From Streptomyces silaceus (GTDB lineage Bacteria; Actinomycetota; Actinomycetes; Streptomycetales; Streptomycetaceae): a stretch of 41,917 nucleotides of DNA. The position numbers and the translations under genes were made by a program. The notes under the pieces were generated by a model. That model saw only the letters and a list, made by a program, of their open reading frames with translations, was not told the DNA's origin and ran no database searches. The stretch spans positions 1 to 41,917 of the forward strand of contig NZ_LIRJ01000135.1 of assembly GCF_001419745.1 (NCBI RefSeq), given 5' to 3'. Below, piece after piece: positions 1-8,668 of this stretch (its first letter is position 1; the number at the start of each line of letters is the position of its first letter).

Positions 1-1151
1 CGGCGGCCGTCGTCCTCGCGCTCGGGGGAATCGCGCTCACCTCGCGCAACATCAAGCTCTGGATCTTCGTCGCCATCCCGGCGATCGCGATCGTCACCAT
101 GACCGCGCGGTACGTGCTGCGCCTCTGGCTGCACAAACAGCGCAAAGAAGGAAGGTGCCTGAGACCAGTACTGGCCGCGGGGAGCCCGGAGACCGTGCAC
201 GACATGATCACCCGGGCCCGCAAGTTCCCGCACCTCGGCTGGCGTGTGGACGCCGTCTGCACGGTGGACGGCCTCGGGCCCGACGGCGACCAGCTGAACG
301 GCGTGCCGGTCGTCGGCCGGCTCGCGGACGTCGCGGGACACGTCCGCCGCGACGGCTACCGGGTCGTCGCGGTCACACCGGACCCGCACTGGACACCGGA
401 CCGGCTGCAGAAACTGGCCTGGAATCTGGAGGGCAGCGAGGCCGAGATGGTCGTGGCTCCCGTGCTGATGGAGGTGGCGGGCCCGCGGCTGCACGTCGAC
501 GCGGTGCTCGGGATCCCCCTGCTGCGGGTCAGCATGCCGACCTTCACCGGAGGCCGCCGGGCCGTCAAAGGGGTGGTGGACCGGATGGGCGCGGCGATCC
601 TGCTGCTGCTGTTCGCGCCGCTGATGGTCGTCGTCGGGCTGCTCGTCCTGGTGGACAGCAGAGGCGGGGCGTTCTACCGCCAGCGCAGAGTCGGCAAGGA
701 CGGCCGCGAGTTCACCATCTTCAAGTTCCGCACCATGGTCGTCGGGGCCGACCGGGCGCGTGCCGCGCTCGCCGACCGCAACGAAGGCGCGGGCCTGCTG
801 TTCAAGCTCCGCCGGGATCCGCGGGTGACCCGGGTGGGAGCGGTGCTGCGGCGGTACTCGATCGACGAACTCCCGCAACTCTTCAACGTACTCACCGGAT
901 CGATGTCCCTCGTCGGTCCGCGGCCTCCCCTGCCGGAGGAGTCCGCGGCCTACGGACCGGACATCAGGCGACGGCTGCTCGTCAAGCCCGGACTCACGGG
1001 TCTGTGGCAGATCAGCGGGCGCAGCGACCTGCCGTGGGAAGAGGCCGTCCGCCTCGACCTGCGGTACGTGGAGGACTGGTCGCTCGCCCTGGACACAGTG
1101 ATCTTGTGGAAGACGCTGCGTGCGGTGCTCCAGGGACAAGGGGCGTACTGA
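1..1151 (+). CDS. Initiating polyprenyl-phosphate sugar-phosphate transferase (5' partial)
   Basis: Reading frame 3 is open from the left edge (first codon at position 3), so the N-terminus lies outside the window; an internal ATG at 99 is not a credible start because hydrophobic coding sequence precedes it. About 382 residues are visible: one or two membrane segments at the left edge, a cytosolic CoA-binding-like middle domain, another membrane segment (around residues 195-216), then the bacterial sugar transferase domain. Family signatures are YRQRRVGKDG, FTIFKFRTM, YSIDELPQLFNVL, MSLVGPRPPLP and KPGLTGLWQISGRS. Members of this family (WbaP/WcaJ/CpsE type) move a hexose-1-phosphate from an NDP-sugar to undecaprenyl phosphate and so start each repeat unit. 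It is the first visible gene of the exopolysaccharide operon and is followed, 73 bp later, by the GDP-mannose dehydrogenase. Which sugar is transferred cannot be read from the sequence. Confidence 0.93.
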   Translation, partial: AAVVLALGGIALTSRNIKLWIFVAIPAIAIVTMTARYVLRLWLHKQRKEGRCLRPVLAAGSPETVHDMITRARKFPHLGWRVDAVCTVDGLGPDGDQLNGVPVVGRLADVAGHVRRDGYRVVAVTPDPHWTPDRLQKLAWNLEGSEAEMVVAPVLMEVAGPRLHVDAVLGIPLLRVSMPTFTGGRRAVKGVVDRMGAAILLLLFAPLMVVVGLLVLVDSRGGAFYRQRRVGKDGREFTIFKFRTMVVGADRARAALADRNEGAGLLFKLRRDPRVTRVGAVLRRYSIDELPQLFNVLTGSMSLVGPRPPLPEESAAYGPDIRRRLLVKPGLTGLWQISGRSDLPWEEAVRLDLRYVEDWSLALDTVILWKTLRAVLQGQGAY

Positions 1152-1181
1152 TGCGTGGGGGGCGTCGTCCGAACGATGCAC

Positions 1182-1206
1182 GGCAGGCGGGCCGGAAGGG
1201 CCTGCC
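1182..1206 (+). promoter_or_regulatory. Stem-loop just upstream of the GDP-mannose dehydrogenase start
   Basis: GGCAGGC (1182-1188) and GCCTGCC (1200-1206) form a perfect 7-bp inverted repeat with an 11-nt loop. It ends 4 nt before the GGGAGG ribosome binding site (1211-1216) of the gene at 1225. It sits in the largest gap of the operon (1152-1224). It could be an RNA-processing or attenuation element or chance in GC-rich DNA. Confidence 0.35.
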
Positions 1207-1224
1207 CTGGGGGAGGAACGAGTC

Positions 1225-2530
<1,306 letters not shown>

Positions 2531-2541
<11 letters not shown>

Positions 2542-3796
2542 CACGACCAGTGGCGACCGGCCGCACCGTCGGGCGCTGATCCTGGTGGAGAACCTGTCGG
2601 TCCCGTTCGACCGGCGGGTGTGGCAGGAGTGCACGACACTGCGCGACGCGGGATGGACGGTGGACGTCATCTGTCCCCGGGGGGAGAAGCGGGACACGGA
2701 GGCCGAGGCGGTGATCGACGGGGTACGCATCCACCGCTACCCCCTGCGCGCGGCCACCGGTGGCCCCGCCGGCTACCTGAGAGAGTACGGAACGGCGCTG
2801 TGGCACACGCTGCGGCTGGCCCGCGAGGTCGGCCCGGTCGACGTGGTCCACGCCTGCAACCCGCCCGACCTGCTGTTCCTGCCCGCACTGTGGCTGAAGA
2901 GACAGGGCGCGCGGTTCGTCTTCGACCAGCACGACCTGGTGCCCGAGCTGTACCTCTCCCGCTTCGACCGCGGCAAGGACCTGCTCTACCGCGGCGTGTG
3001 CGCGCTGGAACGGCGGACCTACCGGGCCGCGGACATCGTGCTCGCCACGAACGAGAGCTACCGGGACGTCGCGGTGCGCCGCGGCGGCCGGCGGCCGGAG
3101 GACGTCTTCGTCGTGCGCAGCGCGCCCGACATCGACCGGTTCCAACCGGTGCCGCCCGAGCCGGAGTTGAAGCGCGGCAAGCCCCATCTGCTGTGCTATC
3201 TCGGGGTCATGGGCCCGCAGGACGGCGTCGACTACGCCTTGCGTGCCCTCGCGAAGCTGCGCGACGACCTCGGGCGGACCGACTGGCACGCGGTGTTCGT
3301 CGGCGCAGGCGACGCCTTCGACGCGATGGTGGAGCTGTCGAAGCGGCTCGGGCTCGCGGAACACGTGCAGTTCACCGGGCGCATCCCGGACGCCGACCTG
3401 GTGCGCTACCTGTCCAGCGCGGACGTGTGTCTCTCGCCCGACCCGCGCAACCCGCTCAACGACGTGTCGACCATGAACAAGGTCCTGGAGTACATGGTGA
3501 TGGGCCGGCCGATCGTCTCGTTCGACCTCAGAGAGGCGAGAGTCTCCGCCGGTGAGGCCGCCCTCTACGCGCCCGCCAACGACGAGGCCGAGTTCGCCAA
3601 GCTCGTCGCGCTGCTCCTGGACGACCCGGAGCAGCGGACCCGCATGGGCGAGATCGGCCGGGAGCGGATCAGCGGAGAGCTGTCCTGGCGGAACTCGCAG
3701 GCGTCGCTGCTCGCCGCCTACGCCGCTGCCTGCCGTGACCACGCGCCGGTGTCGGCGGGCGGCCCCGACCGGACAAGGAGGAGGCGGCGTCGTTGA
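2531..3796 (+). CDS. GT4-family glycosyltransferase
   Basis: A 421-residue GT-B glycosyltransferase of family 4. It opens with the acceptor-domain signature LVENLSVPFDRRVWQEC, typical of WbuB-like exopolysaccharide transferases, followed by FDQHDLVPELY. The C-terminal donor domain has CYLGVMGPQDGVDYALRAL, FTGRIPDADLVRYLSSADV and STMNKVLEYMVMGRPIVSF, which contains the usual EYM/G-P donor-site pattern. It should add one sugar to the lipid-linked repeat unit at the cytoplasmic membrane face. The TTG at 2531 overlaps the upstream gene by 11 bp; a GTG at 2585 is possible but would remove the first strand. The TTGA overlap with the next gene (3793) shows translational coupling. The sugar specificity is unknown. 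Confidence 0.9.
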
Positions 3797-5187
3797 GCGA
3801 GGACACGATACGCCTGGTCACGATCGGGCGGATTATCCGTCGGCGCGGGCGGCTTCTCGTCATCGTCACCGTACTGGGCGCACTCGTCGGCTTCGGCGCC
3901 TCCCTGCTGTTCCCACCGAACTACACGACGTCGGCATCGGTCCTCCTGTCGGGCCAGTGGGAGGAACGCGAACTGCTCACCCAGGCGGAGATCGCGTCCA
4001 GTTCGGCCGTGGCCGACCGCGCCGCCGAGGAGCTCGACTGGAGCGGCGTCAGCGGCAGTGAGCTGCGGGAACAGGTGAGCGCCAAGGCCGCCGACGGAAA
4101 CATCATCAAGATCTCGGGTACGGCACGGACCCCGGAGCGGGCCCAGCGTCTCGCCGACGAGGTGGCCCAGCAGTACGTCACCTTCGCCGGACGGATCGCG
4201 GGCGACGACAGCGACTCCGACACGTCGGCGGGGCCCGAGGACCTGCGCAAGAAAGTGGTGCAGACCAACCGGCGCATCACCGACCTGGCCAACGCGGCCG
4301 ACCCCGGCCAGACCGTGGAGAGCGTGCAGGCCCGCACCGAACTGGAGAAGCTGCGCACCGCGCTGCAAGAGGCAATGAAGAAGCTCGACGAGGCCGAACC
4401 GGGGGCCGGCAAGGCCGGGATGGTCGTCATGGGACCCGCGGTCCGGCCGACCGGTGAGGCGCCGCCGACGAGGATGCAACTCGTCGCCGCCGGGGCGCTG
4501 TTGTTCTTCCTGGCCGCGGTCATCGGCCATCTCGTCGCCGCGCGGGCCGGCCGTCGGCTGCGTGGCGAGAAGGAGATCGCCGCGGCACTGGGCTCGACGT
4601 TCCTCGGTGCCGTCGACGTACCGGAGGAACCGCCCGCGCGCCGTCCCAAGGGCGGTGGCGCGAAGGCCTGGCTCCGCTGGGCCCTGGGCCTCGACACCCG
4701 CTGGGACACACCGACACCTCACACGTCCGACGACGCGGGCAGACGTGTCCGCTACCGGCGGGTGTGCGCCCGTCTGCGCAGCCAACTGCCCGCCTCCCGG
4801 GGGCTGCTGGCCGTCGTGCCGGACGGCGACGAGGTCGCCCGCCGGGCCGCCGGGCAGCTCGCCGCCGAGGCGCAGGGCGATCCGTCCGCCAACTCGTCGG
4901 GCCGGGGCACCCCCGTGCTGCGCGTGGTGGAGGTCCCGGTGTCCCGGCCGATGGTGCCGGACCGCGGTACCGAGTCCGGTGTCCTGGTCGTGCTCAGCGC
5001 GGGCAGTTGGACCGCGCCGGAGCTCGCCGGCATCGCCGCGGCGTGCGCGGACGCGGGGCACGAGATCGTCGGCACCGTCGTCGCGGGCACCGTCCGGGAC
5101 CGTTCGACACGCACTGATGAGCATTCTCCGCGTCACGCCATGCCTGCGGTCGCGGTCGCCGACGACACGAGGGGAGGTTCGGGGTGA
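3793..5187 (+). CDS. Wzz-like polysaccharide chain-length/co-polymerase protein with degenerate kinase-like tail (first copy)
   Basis: A 464-residue membrane protein. Membrane segments lie at about residues 20-40 and 229-251 and flank an extracytoplasmic Wzz-type domain containing a predicted helical stretch rich in Glu, Lys and Leu. The 210-residue cytoplasmic tail resembles the P-loop tyrosine-kinase fold of BY-kinases, but where Walker A should stand there is VVPDGDEVARRAAGQLA (about 340-356), with no GKT/GKS, and the later VLVVLSAGSW strand lacks a Walker B pattern. The role is inferred: control of polymer length or of the Wzy machine, without ATPase activity in this chain. The start is TTG at 3793, overlapping the previous stop (TTGA). 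A second, related gene follows with a GTGA overlap. Confidence 0.78.
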   Translation: MSEDTIRLVTIGRIIRRRGRLLVIVTVLGALVGFGASLLFPPNYTTSASVLLSGQWEERELLTQAEIASSSAVADRAAEELDWSGVSGSELREQVSAKAADGNIIKISGTARTPERAQRLADEVAQQYVTFAGRIAGDDSDSDTSAGPEDLRKKVVQTNRRITDLANAADPGQTVESVQARTELEKLRTALQEAMKKLDEAEPGAGKAGMVVMGPAVRPTGEAPPTRMQLVAAGALLFFLAAVIGHLVAARAGRRLRGEKEIAAALGSTFLGAVDVPEEPPARRPKGGGAKAWLRWALGLDTRWDTPTPHTSDDAGRRVRYRRVCARLRSQLPASRGLLAVVPDGDEVARRAAGQLAAEAQGDPSANSSGRGTPVLRVVEVPVSRPMVPDRGTESGVLVVLSAGSWTAPELAGIAAACADAGHEIVGTVVAGTVRDRSTRTDEHSPRHAMPAVAVADDTRGGSG

Positions 5188-6713
5188 CGACGAGCAAGAC
5201 CACCGAGTCGCCGGCCGCCACTCCGCTGTTCGACCTGCAGTCCCTGGTGGTGGCGGTGCGCAGACGCCGTCGTCTCTGGTCCGCCTTCGCGCTGCTCGGA
5301 CTCCTGGCGGGCGCGGCGGTCGCGGTCCTGATGCCGCCACCGCCGAGCGCGGTGACCAAGGTGCTGGTCGCCCACCAGGAGGACCAGCCGAACGACACCG
5401 GCACGCTGATCCGCACCGACGTCGAACTGCTGGGGACCACACGGATCGCCGACAAGGCGCTGAAGTCCCTCAAGTCCTCGGAGAACCCCGAGGACTTCAT
5501 GAAGGACTACCGGGGCACCGGCGTGACCAACAACCTGTTGCAGATCGATGTGACAGGTGCCACCGACGCGGAGGCGGTGGCCCGTGCCAAGGCACTGGCC
5601 GACGCGTTCGTCACCGACCACGTCCGGCGGATGCGGGACGCCGCGAAGGCGGAGGCCAAGGCCCTGCTCGAACAGCGCGACCGCATGCGCAAGGAACTCA
5701 CCCAGGTCAACAAGACGATCGGGAACCGCTCGCCGGAGAGCGACCCGAAGTCGTCGGCGAGCATCGAGTCGCTCTTCGCCCGCCGGGCCGAGCTCAACTC
5801 GCGCATCGCCGACTTCGACCAGCGCGCCGAGGAGGCACGCGTCGGCACGCCCCGGATCATCGCCGGCACGCAGGTCGTGGACGCACCGCGCGCGGTGCGC
5901 CACTCCCTGCCCAGGGCGGCGGCGACCAACGCCGTGATCGGCTGCATCCTCGGGCTCGTCCTCGGGCTCGTGGTGGCCGCGGTCGGCGCGGTGGTGGCGG
6001 ACCGCCCCGTGCTGCGCCGGGAGATCGCGCGGAACCTGGGCGCCTCCGTCATCGCGGAGCTGCGCCGCGGGGCCCTCTGGCGGGCCGGGCCGTGGCGGCG
6101 GCGCCGCACCCGGGAGGCACGCGAACGGCTCACCACGACCCTGGTGCGGGCCGTGCGCGGCTCCGCGGACTCGGTGTCCCTGCTGGAGCTGGGCTGCGCG
6201 CGCGACACGGGCGTGATCGCCATGGACGTCGCCCGGGCCCTCGCGGCGGAGGGGCCGGTGGTCGTGATCGACGGCCTGCCCGGACCGCAGCTCGCCAAGA
6301 GCCACCGCGAGCCGGGCGACCCGGAGGTCGTCAGCGGCGAGCGTGCCGCGGCCGAACCGCGCCAGGTGCGCCGGCTCGGCGTCGGCTCCGTCGCCCCCGG
6401 CACGGCGTGGACCGACCTCCAGTACCTCGGCGGGCAGACCGTGCTCGTCGTACGTGCCGGACACGGCAGTGCCGCATGGCTGCACACCGTCGCACGGCAA
6501 CTCACGGACCAGCGCATCCCGGTGATCGGCGTCGTGCTGATCGACCCCGATCCGCGCGACCGGACCGACGGCACCCTGTGGGACGGGCAGCACACCGCGC
6601 TGCGCGGCCACTTCGAGCGGCTGGCCCGGCAGAACGAGGCGGGCGGGCCGCGGACGGAGCTGCGGTCGAGGCCGGCCGTACGAGTCCCGGACAGCGATCA
6701 GGAGGCGCGGTAA
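5184..6713 (+). CDS. Wzz-like polysaccharide chain-length/co-polymerase protein with degenerate kinase-like tail (second copy)
   Basis: A 509-residue protein with the same plan as its upstream neighbour: a basic cytoplasmic start, a membrane segment at residues 31-50 ending in a proline run, an extracytoplasmic domain with a charged coiled-coil-like region (about 145-220), a second membrane segment at about 246-272, and a cytoplasmic tail. In the tail, LELGCARDTGVIAMDVARAL followed by VVVIDGLPG looks like the Walker A and A' region of a BY-kinase or ParA-like fold, but the P-loop glycines and lysine are missing. It starts at GTG 5184, overlapping the previous stop. The two proteins probably arose by duplication and may form a hetero-oligomer. 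No intact kinase partner lies in the window. Confidence 0.75.
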   Translation: MTTSKTTESPAATPLFDLQSLVVAVRRRRRLWSAFALLGLLAGAAVAVLMPPPPSAVTKVLVAHQEDQPNDTGTLIRTDVELLGTTRIADKALKSLKSSENPEDFMKDYRGTGVTNNLLQIDVTGATDAEAVARAKALADAFVTDHVRRMRDAAKAEAKALLEQRDRMRKELTQVNKTIGNRSPESDPKSSASIESLFARRAELNSRIADFDQRAEEARVGTPRIIAGTQVVDAPRAVRHSLPRAAATNAVIGCILGLVLGLVVAAVGAVVADRPVLRREIARNLGASVIAELRRGALWRAGPWRRRRTREARERLTTTLVRAVRGSADSVSLLELGCARDTGVIAMDVARALAAEGPVVVIDGLPGPQLAKSHREPGDPEVVSGERAAAEPRQVRRLGVGSVAPGTAWTDLQYLGGQTVLVVRAGHGSAAWLHTVARQLTDQRIPVIGVVLIDPDPRDRTDGTLWDGQHTALRGHFERLARQNEAGGPRTELRSRPAVRVPDSDQEAR

Positions 6714-6716
6714 GAC

Positions 6717-8651
6717 ATGTGTGGCATCGCAGGCACGTACCGGTGGCCGGACGGGAAGGTCGTGACCGACCGGCTCACCGATACCCTCGCCCACCGCGGG
6801 CCGGACGGGGCGGGCAGGTACAGCCACCCCGCCGGTGACGGCGAAGTGCACCTCGGGCACCGCCGGCTGGCCATCATCGACCTGTCCGAGACCGGCGCCC
6901 AGCCGATGGTCTCGGGCGGCCTCGCCCTGACGTACAACGGCGAGCTGTACAACGCGCCCGAGCTGCGCGCCGAACTGGCCGCCGCCGGGGCGCGCTTCCG
7001 CGGCACCTCCGACACCGAGGTGGTCCTCGAGGCCTGGCGGCGCTGGGGCACGGACTGCCTGCCCCGGCTGCGCGGCATGTTCGCGTTCGGGATCTTCGAC
7101 GAGCGGACCGGTGAACTGGTGCTGGCCCGCGACCAGTTGGGCATCAAGCCGCTGTTCCTGCTCCGGCGCGGCGGGGGTCTGGTGTTCGCCTCCGAGCTCA
7201 AGGCGCTCGCCGCCGCCACCGGCGGCACGCTGGAGGTGGACCACGGGGCGCTGGTGGCCTCACTGCTCTACTACTGGGTGCCGGACTCGCGCTGCGCGCT
7301 GCGCGAGGCGGAGAAGCTGCCGCCGGGCAGCTGGCTCCGGTGCCGGCCCGACGGCGCGGTGGAGCGCGGCCGGTACTGGCACCTCAAGGACGTCGCGGCC
7401 GAGGGCCGGGAGCGGGCCCTCAGCGGCGAGCGGCCGGACCTGGCCGCCATCGTCGAGGAGTCGACCAAGCGGCACCTGCTCTCCGACGTCCCCGTGGCGA
7501 CCTTCCTCTCCGGAGGCCTCGACTCCAGCTATCTGACCGCGCTGGCGGCCCGCCACCAGCCCGGGATATCCGCCTACACGATCGGATTCCGCGCCGAGGA
7601 CGCCAAGTTCGAGGCGATGCCCGACGACCTGCGCTACGCCCGGCAGGTGGCCGAGCGGTTCGGCGTCGACCTGCACGAGATCGAGATCGCTCCCGACGTG
7701 CTCGACCTGCTGCCGCGGATGACGTACCACCTGGACGAGCCGATCGGCGATCCCGCCGCGATCAACACGTTCCTGATCTGCTCCGCCGCCCGGGAGGCCG
7801 GGGTCAAGGTGATGCTCTCGGGGATGGGCGCCGACGAGCTGTTCGCCGGGTACCGCAAGCATCTGGCCAACCTGCTCGCGCTGCGCTACCAGCGCGTCCC
7901 GCGCCCCCTGCGGCGCGGGGTGTCCAGGGCCGTGGACCGGCTGCCGGTCGCCTCGGCCCGCCGGGGGTACCGGTCGGTGCGCTTCGCGAAGCGGTTCCTC
8001 TCCTTCGCCGATCTGCCGGAGGAGACCGCGTTCCGGCGCAGCTACACCATGTACGACCAGGAGGAGCTGCTCGCCCTGGTCGACCCGGATCTGGCGGGGA
8101 CGGTCGACGACGTGCTGACCGAGCACGCGGACGTCTACGAGGACAACGACCTCGACGACTTCGTCAACCGCATGTGCCTGGGCGATGCCCGCATGTTCCT
8201 GCCGGGCCTGAACCTCACGTACACGGACCGGTCCAGCATGGCCGCGTCGACGGAGGTACGGGTGCCGTACGTGGACGTCGAGGTGGTCAGGGCGGCGTTC
8301 GCCTTCCCCGGCGATCGCAAGATCGCCGGACGGCAGGGCAAGGCCGTGCTCAAGGAGGCGGCCACCTCGATCCTGCCGAAGGAGATCGTGTACCGGCCCA
8401 AGGGCCTGTTCAGCGCCCCGCTGCGGGCCTGGATGAGCCGGGACCTCGCGCCGCTGGTGCGCGAGGTGGTGCACGACGGCGAGCTCGTCCGGTCCGGTCT
8501 CCTGCGCCGCGAGGCGCTGGCGCGCATGGTCGCCGAGGACGCCGCCGGGCAGCGGGACTACTCCAAGCATCTGTGGCATGTGCTGACCCTCGAGTACTGG
8601 TATCGCGGCGCGACCTCTGGGTCCGGCCAGAGCACTCGGTTGACGGCTTAG
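6717..8651 (+). CDS. asnB: Asparagine-synthase-family glutamine amidotransferase
   Basis: A 644-residue two-domain enzyme. MCGIAGTY at the start supplies the N-terminal nucleophile Cys2 of the class II glutamine amidotransferase domain; HRGPDGAG and LTYNGELYN are further markers. The C-terminal ATP-pyrophosphatase domain has the PP-loop SGGLDSS at residues 265-271 and the downstream LSGMGADELFAGY. The fold transfers glutamine-derived ammonia to an AMP-activated carboxylate. In a polysaccharide cluster with a uronic-acid-forming dehydrogenase, the likely carboxylate is a uronic acid, giving a uronamide, as described for WbpS/WbmE-type enzymes of O-antigen clusters; plain asparagine synthesis is the alternative. 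GGAGGCG at about 6701-6707 precedes the ATG, only 3 bp after the previous stop. Confidence 0.9.
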   Translation: MCGIAGTYRWPDGKVVTDRLTDTLAHRGPDGAGRYSHPAGDGEVHLGHRRLAIIDLSETGAQPMVSGGLALTYNGELYNAPELRAELAAAGARFRGTSDTEVVLEAWRRWGTDCLPRLRGMFAFGIFDERTGELVLARDQLGIKPLFLLRRGGGLVFASELKALAAATGGTLEVDHGALVASLLYYWVPDSRCALREAEKLPPGSWLRCRPDGAVERGRYWHLKDVAAEGRERALSGERPDLAAIVEESTKRHLLSDVPVATFLSGGLDSSYLTALAARHQPGISAYTIGFRAEDAKFEAMPDDLRYARQVAERFGVDLHEIEIAPDVLDLLPRMTYHLDEPIGDPAAINTFLICSAAREAGVKVMLSGMGADELFAGYRKHLANLLALRYQRVPRPLRRGVSRAVDRLPVASARRGYRSVRFAKRFLSFADLPEETAFRRSYTMYDQEELLALVDPDLAGTVDDVLTEHADVYEDNDLDDFVNRMCLGDARMFLPGLNLTYTDRSSMAASTEVRVPYVDVEVVRAAFAFPGDRKIAGRQGKAVLKEAATSILPKEIVYRPKGLFSAPLRAWMSRDLAPLVREVVHDGELVRSGLLRREALARMVAEDAAGQRDYSKHLWHVLTLEYWYRGATSGSGQSTRLTA

Positions 8652-8668
8652 GAATCAGAGGAGTTCGG

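Noticed and set aside
4801..4870. Walker A motif and active BY-kinase in the first Wzz-like protein
   Set aside because: The stretch lacks GKT/GKS and a following Walker B; it is described as degenerate instead.
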